A stretch of 64,000 nucleotides of DNA. It comes from Enterobacter ludwigii (lineage in GTDB: Bacteria > Pseudomonadota > Gammaproteobacteria > Enterobacterales > Enterobacteriaceae). Both the position numbers and the translations under genes were made by a program. The notes beneath the pieces are model-generated. The model had not been told where the DNA came from and made no database searches. It saw nothing but the letters and a program-made list of their open reading frames with translations. The stretch lies in assembly GCF_001750725.1 (NCBI RefSeq), contig NZ_CP017279.1, positions 2,976,001-3,040,000 of the forward strand, written 5' to 3'. Every line of letters begins with the position of its first letter. Position 1 is the stretch's first letter. Of the stretch, positions 46,943 to 56,605 are shown piece after piece.

Positions 46943-49435
46943 ATGACTATATTTTGGGGCATTCGTCCGGTGCTTTGCTTTGCCTGGATATTACCCAGCG
47001 CATTATACGCCAGTGATTATTTCGACCCAGCCTTTCTGGAAACAGGGGGCGCGCCGCGTACCGCTGTCGATCTTTCTCTCTTTGAGAATAAAGAAAGCCA
47101 GACTCCTGGCGTTTATCGTGTTGATCTCTTCCTCAACAATAAAATGATCGACACGCGCGATATCACGTTTCGACTCGAAGAGAACGCGCAGCATAAAAAT
47201 ATCCTCGCACCATGTCTTAGCAAAGAGGTGCTCCAGTCGCTTGGCGTTAAAACGGCGGCCTTCCCATTGCTGCAGGACGATACCAAGAGCTGTGCGAATC
47301 TGTCGGCTATTCCTCACGCGAGCAGTGAATTTGATTTCAGCGAGCAGGCATTGAGGCTCAGCCTCCCTCAGGCGGCCCTGGACAATCAGGCTCACGGCTA
47401 CATCGATCCTGCTCGTCGGGAACAGGGTATTCCAGGCCTCACGCTCAGCTACAACTACAGCGGTGCCAGCTGGACATCGAACAACGGGACAGGAACCGAT
47501 AGTCAGTATCTCAGCCTGCGTCCGGGACTGAATGTTGGTCCATGGCGTTTACGCAATTTTTCGACCTGGAGTAATAGTCAGGGCCAAGCTGGTCGCTGGG
47601 ACTCCATCTATACCTATTTGCAGCGCGATATTACCGCCCTGAACAGCCAGCTGATTGTCGGAGATAATAGTTCTACCTCTGACGTCTTTGACAGTACGCC
47701 GTTTCGCGGCGTGCAGCTCTATTCCGACGAACAGATGCTTCCAGGCAGTTTGCGGGGCTATGCCCCTGTGATCCGCGGTATTGCCCGCACGAATGCCCAG
47801 GTCACCATTTTCCAGAACGGTTATAGCATTTATCAAAGCTATGTACCGCCCGGCGAGTTTGTCATCAACGATCTTTACCTTGGCAGCAGCGGCGAGCTGA
47901 AAGTTGTGGTGAAAGAGGCGGATGGAAGCGAGCAAGTCTCTTTAGTGCCTTACGCGTCGTTAGCGATTATGCAGCGTGAAGGACAATATAAATATGAAGT
48001 CATTAGCGGCACCTACCGTTCCAGCAGCAGCGATGCTGAAAATGCGCCGTTTTCACAAGGAAGCCTGATTTACGGTCTTCCGTGGGAAACCTCGATATAC
48101 GGCGGCATGCAGGCCGCCAGTAAATACCAGTCCCTGCTCTTTGGCATGGGAAAAAACCTGGGCGATTTTGGCGCACTGTCATTTGATATTACCCAGGCCT
48201 GGGCAACCACTAAACAGGCAGAGAAAAATCGGGGGCAGTCGCTACGCCTTCGCTATAACAAAAATCTGCTGTCTACCGGCACTAACGTTGCGATTGCGGG
48301 TTATCGCTACTCAACGGCCGATTACTACACGCTGGGTGAAACGCTGAGTAGTTATCACTCGCAGCACTCGCTTCCGGAACGACGTCGTAGCCGTACAGAA
48401 CTGACGCTTAACCAAAACCTGGGAAATAACCTCGGCTACCTCTCCTCCATGCTGGTGAGCGAGGAATACCACACCAGCAAAAAACGCACCACCTCCGCCA
48501 CGCTGGGCTATGGCAATAGCTGGAACGGGATCAGCTATAGCCTGAATTACAGCCATCACCTGAACGTGACGAAAGAGGATAACCAGCGTCGCTATAACCA
48601 GGACAATCTGTTCAGCCTGAGCGTGAGCGTTCCCCTGGACAAATGGCTCCGCTCCGCGCGCGCCGGTTACTCATTTTCCGCAGCTGAAAACCGCGCGCCT
48701 GGTCATAGCGTTTCCCTGAGCGGCAGCGCCCTTGAGGACAATAATCTTAACTGGAGCGTACAACAGAACATCAACCCAGGCAGCCAGGCAAACAGCAGCG
48801 ATGCATCGCTTAGCTATAGCGGACGCTATGCGCAGGTTGGCGCCGGGTATGGTTATAGCCGGGACGCACAGCGACTGAATTATAACCTGCGAGGGGGCGT
48901 GCTGGTTCATCCGCATGGCGTCACGCTGGCGCAATCGCTGGGTGAAACGGTCGCGTTGGTTGAAGCGCCGGATGCGGCAGGCGTCAGCTTGCGTAACCAC
49001 GCTGGCGTAAGCACCGACTCCCGGGGCTATGCCGTGGTGCCTTACCTGGCGCCTTATCAGGAGAGCACAATCCAACTTCGTCCCGACACGCTCCCAGATG
49101 ATGTTGAACTGGAAAGCAATAGCCATAAGGTCGTTCCCACCCGGGGAGCCATCGTTCGGGCACGTTTCAGCACGGCGGTAGGTAAACGCCTGATGATGAC
49201 GCTGACAAATTCGCAGGGCAAACCGATCCCCTTCGGCGCCGTTGTTTCTCAAAACGCCATCAGCAGCATTGTGGGTGATGAAGGCAGCGTATTCCTGACC
49301 GGGATGGCGGACAAAGGGACGCTAGACGTAAGCTGGGGTAAGAGGGCCGATCAACGATGTCAGGTTCACTATCAGCTTTCTGGCCAGGAACCCACGATTA
49401 GCGGAATTGTGCAGTTAATGCAGACCTGCAAATAG
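46943..49435 (+). CDS. Fimbrial outer membrane usher
   Basis: 830 residues, the FimD/PapC size. A signal peptide (about 1-23) is followed by the periplasmic N-domain (DYFDPAFLETGG), the 24-strand barrel with the plug region (QITIFQNG-type VTIFQNGYSIYQSYVPPGEF), and two C-terminal domains. A C-terminal Cys pair appears in DQRCQVHY and LMQTCK. It secretes and polymerises the pilus. It lies between chaperone and adhesin genes. Confidence 0.94.
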   Translation: MTIFWGIRPVLCFAWILPSALYASDYFDPAFLETGGAPRTAVDLSLFENKESQTPGVYRVDLFLNNKMIDTRDITFRLEENAQHKNILAPCLSKEVLQSLGVKTAAFPLLQDDTKSCANLSAIPHASSEFDFSEQALRLSLPQAALDNQAHGYIDPARREQGIPGLTLSYNYSGASWTSNNGTGTDSQYLSLRPGLNVGPWRLRNFSTWSNSQGQAGRWDSIYTYLQRDITALNSQLIVGDNSSTSDVFDSTPFRGVQLYSDEQMLPGSLRGYAPVIRGIARTNAQVTIFQNGYSIYQSYVPPGEFVINDLYLGSSGELKVVVKEADGSEQVSLVPYASLAIMQREGQYKYEVISGTYRSSSSDAENAPFSQGSLIYGLPWETSIYGGMQAASKYQSLLFGMGKNLGDFGALSFDITQAWATTKQAEKNRGQSLRLRYNKNLLSTGTNVAIAGYRYSTADYYTLGETLSSYHSQHSLPERRRSRTELTLNQNLGNNLGYLSSMLVSEEYHTSKKRTTSATLGYGNSWNGISYSLNYSHHLNVTKEDNQRRYNQDNLFSLSVSVPLDKWLRSARAGYSFSAAENRAPGHSVSLSGSALEDNNLNWSVQQNINPGSQANSSDASLSYSGRYAQVGAGYGYSRDAQRLNYNLRGGVLVHPHGVTLAQSLGETVALVEAPDAAGVSLRNHAGVSTDSRGYAVVPYLAPYQESTIQLRPDTLPDDVELESNSHKVVPTRGAIVRARFSTAVGKRLMMTLTNSQGKPIPFGAVVSQNAISSIVGDEGSVFLTGMADKGTLDVSWGKRADQRCQVHYQLSGQEPTISGIVQLMQTCK

Positions 49436-49461
49436 CCCGTTAATAAATTAAGGAATTGAAT

Positions 49462-50499
49462 ATGAAAAAATTAGCGTTAGCTGTGTGCCTGGCAGTAGGG
49501 GGATTAATAGGATCACCTGCCTTTGCTGCTGTCGAAGGGAGCTGTTGGCCGACATCAAACTCAGGGCAGGCGGCAGAATTTATGATTAATAAAAAACTTA
49601 CGGCTGACCATATACCCGGCGTGGTACAAAGCGATTGGAATAATGGGGAAGATTTCAGGGGAACTTGCTTTTGTAGAGATTCATCCCAAAGAGAAAGCGT
49701 ACACTTTAAGTTTACCAGTAACGTGCTGAGCGCGGGAAGTGGTAAACCTAATGGCGATTTTATTTACTATCCATTTGATAATGAGAAAGGTATTAATATT
49801 GGTTTTAAGGTGGGCATTGGTGGAAGTGTTGGCCACCCTGTCCCCGTTGATCTGCAAAATAATACGGGTGTCAGTAATCAAAACAACATCAATTTCGACT
49901 GTGATGATGTCCATGAAGATCATCCATTTAACACAGGCACTGTCGGCACTGTCTCACTGGAGTTAACCAGGAACATCACAGGCCATCATGAATATCCTGA
50001 ACGAGAGTTACTTACAATTTACGCTCGGAAAGCATCCGGAGCCTTCGACCTCACAAAACCGTTTGTTAAGCTCAAATTTGAATTGAGTATTACTATCCCA
50101 CCAAACTGCAGAATTAATGGTGGAGAAGTCATTAACATCCCGTTTGGCGATATCACCGCTAATGAATTCACGCCTGAGGCCAGCAGTAAGCAAAAAAGCA
50201 TTCCGCTCAAGGTTACCTGTGATGACGAAGCGGATGTCAGCAAGGCGAATATTAAATTTCGCACCTCCGATTTCAATGACGCGGGTTTAATCAGAACCCG
50301 TAATAAAGAAGGAGGGGAACGCAACGATGTAGGGATAAAACTAGAACACAACGGTAATAAAATTGATGGTAGCAGTTCGGCGATACCGACACAGGAGGGT
50401 AATGTCACGATTATAGCAACACCCGTGCAGCAAGGAGAAAAATCTCCAGAACCGGGAAAATTTGAAGCCACATCAACGCTGGATTTCGAGTTTAAATAG
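49462..50499 (+). CDS. Two-domain fimbrial tip adhesin
   Basis: 345 residues from the ATG at 49462 after AAGGAATTGAAT. A signal peptide (about 1-22) precedes a lectin-like N-terminal domain with four cysteines (GSCWP, GTCFCRD, FDCDD). The C-terminal pilin domain begins near IPPNCRINGGEVI, has VTCDDEAD and ends LDFEFK. Layout and gene position resemble tip adhesins of Yeh/Fim-type fimbriae. The N-terminal half is AT-rich against the usher, a sign of separate origin or fast change. Receptor unknown. Confidence 0.82.
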   Translation: MKKLALAVCLAVGGLIGSPAFAAVEGSCWPTSNSGQAAEFMINKKLTADHIPGVVQSDWNNGEDFRGTCFCRDSSQRESVHFKFTSNVLSAGSGKPNGDFIYYPFDNEKGINIGFKVGIGGSVGHPVPVDLQNNTGVSNQNNINFDCDDVHEDHPFNTGTVGTVSLELTRNITGHHEYPERELLTIYARKASGAFDLTKPFVKLKFELSITIPPNCRINGGEVINIPFGDITANEFTPEASSKQKSIPLKVTCDDEADVSKANIKFRTSDFNDAGLIRTRNKEGGERNDVGIKLEHNGNKIDGSSSAIPTQEGNVTIIATPVQQGEKSPEPGKFEATSTLDFEFK

Positions 50500-50607
50500 A
50501 GAAAAAACTTAACCCACTAAAGAAAGACCTTATTTCACTGTAACTCATCGCACTTTAAAAATGAGTTGCCGGATATTTAAAAATGGATTTGTATAAGGAT
50601 ATAAAAC

Positions 50608-52428
50608 ATGAAACTTAAAAATAAAACGCGTGTCGCACTTTACGTTGCAGCCTTAGTAGGTACAGGCTTCACGGCGTCACAGGTTATTGCCAGCGATATC
50701 GAACCCTACTCTGCACCTTTCGCCATCAAGGGTGAAAAGAGTAAAGATTATTTCGGTATGACAATGACCACGATCGGTAAGTTTTCCGATAAGGACAATG
50801 GCTCGCATATCGCGGGCGAAGATATTGTGATTACAGCCCCCTGGGGAGATAGCGCGAAAGGGCTTGCGTACGTTATTTTCGGTACCTCCGGCGGAAAAAC
50901 CATGCAGGAAGTGAATAACGTAGGTGAATTCGATCCGCAAAACGCGCTTAAAATCTTCCACAGCAATAAAGCGAATAAGCCTGGCTCAGTGACGACAAAA
51001 TGGATGGGCGTCGCGGTACGTAAAATTGGTGATATTAACGGCGATGGGTATGACGATTTAGTCATTGCCTCCCACTGGCATGATCAAGTCTATATTATCT
51101 GGGGCGGGCCACATCACCGCACGGGCGCACGTCTTTCTAATCAGATAGACCTCAATGATATCGACAATGGCGACTCTCGCCTGGGTATTCGCATCCGTAC
51201 GGTAACTGCTTCAGGCTCTGCCAATACCGGTGGTTGGTTTGGCACCGCAGTCGGCCCAATTAAATATAAAAATTCTGCAGTGGCTAACAAGATGGTTGAT
51301 CTCGCTATCGGCGATATCGAAGGCACAGGCGGACGCGGCGGCGCTGTCATTATCTATGGCGCCCAAAAGCCAGGCGACCAGTGGCAGAACATCGATATTA
51401 AGCGCAACAGCCTGGGCGACTGGGAGATCCCGGCCACGACTGGCGCCTATATTCGCCCGCAGATGACCGCCACCAACGGTCCGGATAAACCGCTTAATAA
51501 CAACCTCGGTCAGCAAATCAGTGATGTGGGAGATATTAACGGCGATGGTTTCAGTGATTATCTGATCGTCGACCCGGAATCCGTCAATGAAGGCCGTGTT
51601 TCCGATAACAGTGGCACCAACGGACGCGGCACGGCGTATCTCGTTTACGGTAGCAGTTTCAACCAGGGGAATCTCGACATAGCCTCGTTAAATGCGACGC
51701 AAGCGACCCGTATTCACGGTATGGGGACGGCTTTCCTTGGTGGTCAGTCCGGGGGAGGAGAAGGGAGTAATGATCATAGCGCCTATACGCAGGACAAGCC
51801 CAATAACGGCACCATCACGCCATTAGGTAACCTCCTGAGTACTCACTATAACGCTTTTGCGATTAGCGCCCCTGCCGACATTGGCATCGATAAAAAACGC
51901 TCCGGGTTGGTCTGGATCATTAAAGGTAAGACTGATGGCAGTAAGTTGCCCTCCTCTTTGTTCCTCGATGCGGCGCATACCCGGCTTAACTACAACAAAA
52001 ACTTTAGCGTACGAGATGGCTATGCTATCTACGCCGACAGACCTGGCAGCAAACTGGCAGGGTTCGGGAATAGCATTCTTGGTAATGTGGATTTGAACGG
52101 CGACGGTAAGAAGGATCTGGTGATTGGCGATCCGAATGCGCTGAACTCCAGCGGCACTCAGGTTGGGGCCGTGTATGTGATCAACGGCGGCAAAAGCCTT
52201 GATGATTATGCTGACGATGAAGGCATGATCAATATTAATACGCTGGTGAGTGAAGGCGTTGCGAAAGTCTACTGGGGTAAAAATCAGTATGAAAAATTCG
52301 GCGCCTCCATTGCCGCTGGCAACTTTAATGGCTTCACCCAGGATAGTCTAGCCATTGGTTCTTACCGTGATAACAGCTGGACGGGTAAAGTCACCTTCCG
52401 CATTGCGGATTACATCATACCGGATTAA
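50608..52428 (+). CDS. Secreted FG-GAP (integrin alpha-like) beta-propeller protein in fimbrial operon
   Basis: 606 residues with a signal peptide (about 1-29, ending QVIAS). It contains repeated FG-GAP units: YFGMTMTTIGKF, WMGVAVRKIGDINGDGYDD, GQQISDVGDINGDGFSD, GFGNSILGNVDLNGDGKKD and KFGASIAAGNFNG, three of them with calcium-binding DxDGDGxxD-type loops. The units should fold as a beta-propeller like the integrin alpha head. It has no pilin fold or donor strand, so it is unlikely to be a pilus subunit; it may be secreted, periplasmic or bound to the adhesin. It follows the adhesin by 108 bp with AAGGATATAAAAC before ATG, and has a terminator after it. I know no described fimbrial system with such a member. 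Confidence 0.85.
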   Translation: MKLKNKTRVALYVAALVGTGFTASQVIASDIEPYSAPFAIKGEKSKDYFGMTMTTIGKFSDKDNGSHIAGEDIVITAPWGDSAKGLAYVIFGTSGGKTMQEVNNVGEFDPQNALKIFHSNKANKPGSVTTKWMGVAVRKIGDINGDGYDDLVIASHWHDQVYIIWGGPHHRTGARLSNQIDLNDIDNGDSRLGIRIRTVTASGSANTGGWFGTAVGPIKYKNSAVANKMVDLAIGDIEGTGGRGGAVIIYGAQKPGDQWQNIDIKRNSLGDWEIPATTGAYIRPQMTATNGPDKPLNNNLGQQISDVGDINGDGFSDYLIVDPESVNEGRVSDNSGTNGRGTAYLVYGSSFNQGNLDIASLNATQATRIHGMGTAFLGGQSGGGEGSNDHSAYTQDKPNNGTITPLGNLLSTHYNAFAISAPADIGIDKKRSGLVWIIKGKTDGSKLPSSLFLDAAHTRLNYNKNFSVRDGYAIYADRPGSKLAGFGNSILGNVDLNGDGKKDLVIGDPNALNSSGTQVGAVYVINGGKSLDDYADDEGMININTLVSEGVAKVYWGKNQYEKFGASIAAGNFNGFTQDSLAIGSYRDNSWTGKVTFRIADYIIPD

Positions 52429-52455
52429 TTCTTACATCGCCTGAATGAGGTCACC

Positions 52456-52485
52456 GCCGGGGAATAGTCACTCCCCGGCATTTTA
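52456..52485 (+). terminator. Terminator of the fimbrial operon
   Basis: GCCGGGGA (52456-52463) and TCCCCGGC (52472-52479) form an 8-bp stem with an 8-base loop, then ATTTTAA. It lies between the converging FG-GAP and yhiN genes. Confidence 0.8.
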
Positions 52486-52494
52486 ATGCATATT

Positions 52495-53679
52495 TTACAG
52501 CGCCTGCGCACACGCCCAGGCACTTGCCCATGCCCACTGGAAATTGTACCCGCCGAGCCAGCCGGTCACATCCATCACTTCGCCAATAAAATAGAGCCCC
52601 GGCACGTTGCGCGCTTCCATGGTGCGTGAGGAGAGTTCATGGGTGTCGACCCCGCCAAGCGTCACTTCCGCCGTGCGATAGCCTTCGGTGCCGTTGGGCT
52701 GCACCCGCCAGGCTGTCAACGTCTCAACCAGCACCGCCTGTTCGCGGCTGTTAAGCTGCTTGAGCGACACATCGGGGATCTGCCCCAGCACCTGCAAACA
52801 TTCCACCAGACGTTTTGGCAACTGCATGGCCAGCGTGTTTTTCAGGCTTTGATTCGGGTGCGCCGCGCGTTGCTCGTTGAGGAAAGCCTCCAGGTCGCAA
52901 TCGGGTAGCAGGTTAACCGTGACAAACTCCCCTGGCTGCCAGTAGCTGGAAATTTGCAATACCGCCGGGCCGGAAAGACCACGGTGGGTAAACAGCAGGT
53001 TTTCACGGAACACCGTACCGTCTTCAGCCGTAATGACCGACGGCACCGAGACGCCAGAAAGCGTCTGGAGCTGTTCCAGCAGGGGCTTATGCAGGGTGAA
53101 CGGTACCAGCCCCGCACGGGTGGGCAGCACGTTCAGGCCAAACTGTTCGGCAATCTTGTAGCCGAATGGTGAAGCACCGAGCCCCGGCATGGAGAGGCCA
53201 CCGCTGGCAATCACCAGGTTATCGGCGCTGACGCTTTCCCCGTTTAACTGCAGCGTGTAGCCCTGCTCATCGCGGGACACCTCCAGCACTTCCGTGCGCA
53301 GGCGCATCACCACGCCGCCCTTCTCGCACTCGGCCACCAGCATATCGACAATCTGCTGGGCGGAGTCATCACAGAACAGCTGGCCCAGCGTCTTCTCATG
53401 CCATGCGATACCGTGCTTACCCACCAGGTCGATAAAGTCCCACTGGGTGTAACGCGCCAGGGCCGATTTGCAAAAATGACGGTTCTGGCTCAGATAAGCT
53501 GCGGGTTCAACATAGAGATTTGTAAAGTTGCAGCGCCCGCCACCGGACATCAGAATTTTACGTCCTGGCTTTTTACCGTTATCCAGCAACAGCACGCGAC
53601 GACCCGCCTGTCCGGCCATCGCCGCACAAAACATACCCGCCGCACCGGCGCCAATTACCACGGCATCAAACCTTTCCAC
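52495..53679 (-). CDS. yhiN: FAD/NAD(P)-dependent oxidoreductase YhiN (HI0933/BaiN-like)
   Basis: 394 residues when started at the GTG (53679) that follows AGAGGATTTTGAC; E. coli YhiN begins at the same point with MERFDAV. A longer reading from the ATG at 53763 adds 28 residues without a good binding site. The FAD-binding motif VVIGAGAAGMF is at the N-terminus, followed by NGKKPGRKILMSGGGRCNFTN. The C-terminal GWLGGYNFQWAWASAWACAQ is conserved. Substrate is unknown. It converges with the fimbrial operon and is divergent from pitA. Confidence 0.94.
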   Translation of the reverse strand: MERFDAVVIGAGAAGMFCAAMAGQAGRRVLLLDNGKKPGRKILMSGGGRCNFTNLYVEPAAYLSQNRHFCKSALARYTQWDFIDLVGKHGIAWHEKTLGQLFCDDSAQQIVDMLVAECEKGGVVMRLRTEVLEVSRDEQGYTLQLNGESVSADNLVIASGGLSMPGLGASPFGYKIAEQFGLNVLPTRAGLVPFTLHKPLLEQLQTLSGVSVPSVITAEDGTVFRENLLFTHRGLSGPAVLQISSYWQPGEFVTVNLLPDCDLEAFLNEQRAAHPNQSLKNTLAMQLPKRLVECLQVLGQIPDVSLKQLNSREQAVLVETLTAWRVQPNGTEGYRTAEVTLGGVDTHELSSRTMEARNVPGLYFIGEVMDVTGWLGGYNFQWAWASAWACAQAL

Positions 53680-53908
53680 GTCAAAATCCTCTTCGTTAAC
53701 TGCCGCGGATTGTAAAGTTTCCTCTGTGGTCACACCAGCGCAATTAACCGAGATATCAGTCATATACTTGAAATATAAAATATATTTCTTTACCTAACGC
53801 CAACAAAGCCGAAGTTATATCAAAAAAAAGCTATATTTCACTTTGCCCGCCGCGCATTTGTCCTGGATAATGCGCCGCGTTCATGTCCTCAAAATGGCGT
53901 AACGTCCT

Positions 53909-55408
53909 ATGCTACATTTGTTTGCTGGCCTGGATTTACATACCGGGCTTTTATTATTGCTTGCTCTGGTTTTTGTACTGTTTTACGAAGCGATCAACGG
54001 CTTCCACGACACTGCAAACGCAGTAGCAACGGTTATCTACACTCGCGCAATGCGATCGCAGCTCGCGGTTGTTATGGCGGCGGTATTTAACTTTTTTGGT
54101 GTTCTTCTGGGTGGACTGAGCGTTGCATATGCGATCGTGCATATGTTGCCAACGGATCTGCTTCTCAACGTTAGTTCTGGCCATGGCCTCGCTATGGTGT
54201 TCTCAATGCTGCTTGCTGCAATTATCTGGAACCTCGGTACCTGGTATTTCGGCCTGCCTGCATCCAGTTCTCACACCCTCATCGGCGCGATTATCGGTAT
54301 TGGGTTAACGAATGCCCTCATGACCGGTACCTCGGTTGTTGATGCGTTAAACATCCCGAAAGTGCTGGGAATTTTCGCCTCACTGATTGTCTCCCCTATC
54401 GTGGGTCTGGTGGTCGCAGGCGGATTGATTTTCATCCTGCGTCGTTACTGGAGCAATACGAAAAAACGCTCCCGTATTCACCTGACGCCGGCAGAGCGTG
54501 AGAAGAAAGACGGCAAGAAAAAGCCGCCATTCTGGACGCGGATTGCCCTGATCCTTTCCGCTATCGGCGTTGCCTTCTCTCACGGCGCGAACGACGGTCA
54601 GAAAGGCATTGGTCTGGTAATGCTGGTACTGATTGGCGTCGCACCGGCGGGATTCGTGGTCAACATGAACGCCTCCGGTTACGAAATCACCCGTACCCGT
54701 GATGCGGTGAACAATGTTGAAATCTATTTCCAGCAACACCCTGAGCTGCTGAAGAAGGCAACCGGCGTTGACCAGTTGATCCCTTCTCCTGAAGCAGGCG
54801 CTACCACTGCGCCGGGCGAATTCCACTGCCATCCGGCAAACGCGATTAACGCGCTGGAACGTGCCAAAGGCATGCTGGGTAATATCGAAAGCTACGACAA
54901 ACTGTCCGTTGAGCAACGTGGTCAACTGCGTCGCATTATGCTGTGCATCTCTGATGTCACGGATAAAGTGGCGAAGCTGCCAGAAGTGAATGCTGACGAC
55001 CAGCGTCTGCTGAAGAAACTGAAAGGCGATATGCTCAATACTATTGAGTACGCGCCAATCTGGATCATCATGGCTGTCGCACTGGCTCTCGGTATCGGTA
55101 CGATGATTGGCTGGCGTCGTGTGGCGACCACCATCGGCGAGAAGATCGGTAAGAAAGGCATGACGTATGCGCAGGGTATGTCCGCGCAGATGACGGCGGC
55201 GGTTTCAATCGGTCTGGCGAGCTATACCGGTATGCCAGTTTCGACCACCCACGTACTCTCCTCTTCCGTGGCAGGGACCATGATTGTTGACGGCGGCGGT
55301 CTGCAACGCAAAACCGTGACCAACATTCTGATGGCCTGGGTATTTACCCTTCCGGCCTCTATCCTGCTGTCGGGTGGGTTGTACTGGATTTCGCTGAAGC
55401 TTATCTAA
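53909..55408 (+). CDS. pitA: Low-affinity inorganic phosphate transporter PitA
   Basis: 499 residues, the same as E. coli. The PiT signature repeats are [22 protein letters not shown] near the N-terminus and [14 protein letters not shown] in the second half. Ten to twelve membrane segments surround a large cytoplasmic loop (about 250-370). It imports metal-phosphate complexes such as ZnHPO4 with protons, so it also contributes to zinc uptake. Strong bidirectional terminator follows. Confidence 0.97.
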   Translation: MLHLFAGLDLHTGLLLLLALVFVLFYEAINGFHDTANAVATVIYTRAMRSQLAVVMAAVFNFFGVLLGGLSVAYAIVHMLPTDLLLNVSSGHGLAMVFSMLLAAIIWNLGTWYFGLPASSSHTLIGAIIGIGLTNALMTGTSVVDALNIPKVLGIFASLIVSPIVGLVVAGGLIFILRRYWSNTKKRSRIHLTPAEREKKDGKKKPPFWTRIALILSAIGVAFSHGANDGQKGIGLVMLVLIGVAPAGFVVNMNASGYEITRTRDAVNNVEIYFQQHPELLKKATGVDQLIPSPEAGATTAPGEFHCHPANAINALERAKGMLGNIESYDKLSVEQRGQLRRIMLCISDVTDKVAKLPEVNADDQRLLKKLKGDMLNTIEYAPIWIIMAVALALGIGTMIGWRRVATTIGEKIGKKGMTYAQGMSAQMTAAVSIGLASYTGMPVSTTHVLSSSVAGTMIVDGGGLQRKTVTNILMAWVFTLPASILLSGGLYWISLKLI

Positions 55409-55423
55409 TCGGCAGAACGCGAT

Positions 55424-55458
55424 AAAAAAGCGGGTCAGGAAACTGACCCGCTTTTTTT
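55424..55458. terminator. Bidirectional terminator between pitA and uspB
   Basis: GCGGGTCA (55430-55437) and TGACCCGC (55444-55451), flanked by AAAAAA and TTTTTTT, serve both converging genes. Confidence 0.95.
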
Positions 55459-55462
55459 ATGC

Positions 55463-55798
55463 TCAGTGCCAAATCATCAAGGCAATCATGCTGACCACAA
55501 CCAGACCACACAGGGCGCTGGTTAAAATGAACTGACGGCGAAGACGCTCGCAACGGCGAATAAACTCTTCATCGTGGTGATCGCGATAGCGCTGGTAATA
55601 GATATACCCTACCAGACGCATCTGCTTGCTGGGCTGTCCGTGCGAGGTGAAGAACCCTCCACCGTCCACATACTGATAAAGCAACGGATCGCAACCACGA
55701 AGTACCACTAACAGCGCACGTAACGATGAGAAGTAGCGCGCCATATTCACTATGCAAACCACGCATAACGCCCAAAACAATGCGACGGTGCTAATCAT
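55463..55798 (-). CDS. uspB: Universal stress protein B
   Basis: 111 residues from the ATG at 55798 after GGGGAGGATGT, matching E. coli UspB; the frame is open further upstream but unsupported. Two membrane segments (about 1-20 and 90-110) flank a basic loop ([20 protein letters not shown]). In E. coli it is induced in stationary phase by RpoS and affects ethanol tolerance. It is divergent from uspA. Confidence 0.95.
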   Translation of the reverse strand: MISTVALFWALCVVCIVNMARYFSSLRALLVVLRGCDPLLYQYVDGGGFFTSHGQPSKQMRLVGYIYYQRYRDHHDEEFIRRCERLRRQFILTSALCGLVVVSMIALMIWH

Positions 55799-55991
55799 AC
55801 ATCCTCCCCGGCGTACGCCCACGAAGCAAGGCCTCTGAGCTACCGCACTCCAGTGCCCTGACAGACAGTTCAGTGAAAGAATGAACAAAAGTCGATCCGG
55901 TTCGCGTTTTAATATCCGAACGGCTCATTAAATAGTGTAGGAGATCCGTTAATTTTTTTGCCACAAGGTTAATCGTTATCAACACCAAAGC

Positions 55992-56020
55992 TTGAAAAAT
56001 ATGTTTTACTGGGCCGTAAT
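55992..56020 (+). promoter_or_regulatory. Candidate uspA sigma-70 promoter
   Basis: TTGAAA (55992-55997) and CGTAAT (56015-56020) are spaced 17 bp, about 60 bp before the uspA start. The -10 matches four of six positions. Confidence 0.4.
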
Positions 56021-56081
56021 GAAAGCATCAGACGACGGCTTTTCCATTTAGTCATCGATAACTTAAGGAAGGAGTAACACT

Positions 56082-56519
56082 ATGGCTTACAAACACATTC
56101 TCATCGCGGTAGACCTCTCTCCGGAGAGTAAAGTGCTGGTTGATAAAGCGGTATCCATGGCACGCCCTTACAACGCGAAAGTTTCTCTTATCCACGTTGA
56201 TGTGAATTACTCCGACCTCTATACCGGTCTGATTGACGTCAATCTCGGTGATATGCAGAAACGCATCTCTGAAGAGACACACCACGCGCTGAGCGAACTG
56301 TCCACCAACGCGGGCTACCCTATCACCGAAACCTTAAGCGGCAGCGGCGATCTGGGTCAGGTGCTGGTTGATGCGATTAAGAAATACGATATGGACCTGG
56401 TCGTTTGTGGTCACCACCAGGACTTCTGGAGCAAGCTGATGTCTTCAGCGCGTCAGCTGATTAACACCGTTCATGTGGATATGCTGATTGTTCCACTGCG
56501 TGACGAAGAAGACGAGTAA
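56082..56519 (+). CDS. uspA: Universal stress protein A
   Basis: 145 residues, almost identical to E. coli UspA (144). [20 protein letters not shown] and [20 protein letters not shown] are conserved; the C-terminal Walker-like ATP motif of other Usp proteins is not evident, as expected for the UspA subgroup. It accumulates on growth arrest and is a soluble cytosolic dimer. Start follows AAGGAAGGAG. In K-12 dtpB follows; here a REP-like element and rsmJ do. Confidence 0.97.
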   Translation: MAYKHILIAVDLSPESKVLVDKAVSMARPYNAKVSLIHVDVNYSDLYTGLIDVNLGDMQKRISEETHHALSELSTNAGYPITETLSGSGDLGQVLVDAIKKYDMDLVVCGHHQDFWSKLMSSARQLINTVHVDMLIVPLRDEEDE

Positions 56520-56528
56520 GTCTGCTTT

Positions 56529-56549
56529 CCCTCTCCCACCGGGAGAGGG
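56529..56549. repeat. REP-like palindrome, copy 4
   Basis: CCCTCTCCC-ACC-GGGAGAGGG, perfect 9-bp stem, just after the uspA stop. A downstream GGTTGGGGTGACGGCATC recalls the GGGGTGAGGCCATC trailer of copy 3, so the unit may be larger than the palindrome. Confidence 0.82.
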
Positions 56550-56605
56550 AACCGTTCGAGCCTCTTTCCAGCGCGGGTTGGGGTGACGGCATCAAACCGC
56601 ACACC

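Noticed and set aside
50542-50567. Terminator between adhesin and FG-GAP genes
   Set aside because: The AACTCAT/ATGAGTT dyad has only 7 bp, a 12-base loop and no T-run, so read-through is expected.
53680-53763. N-terminal 28-residue extension of yhiN
   Set aside because: The GTG at 53679 has a good binding site and matches the E. coli start; the upstream ATG lacks one.
55791-55988. 65-codon minus-strand frame upstream of uspB
   Set aside because: No homology or binding site; it lies in the uspA/uspB promoter region.
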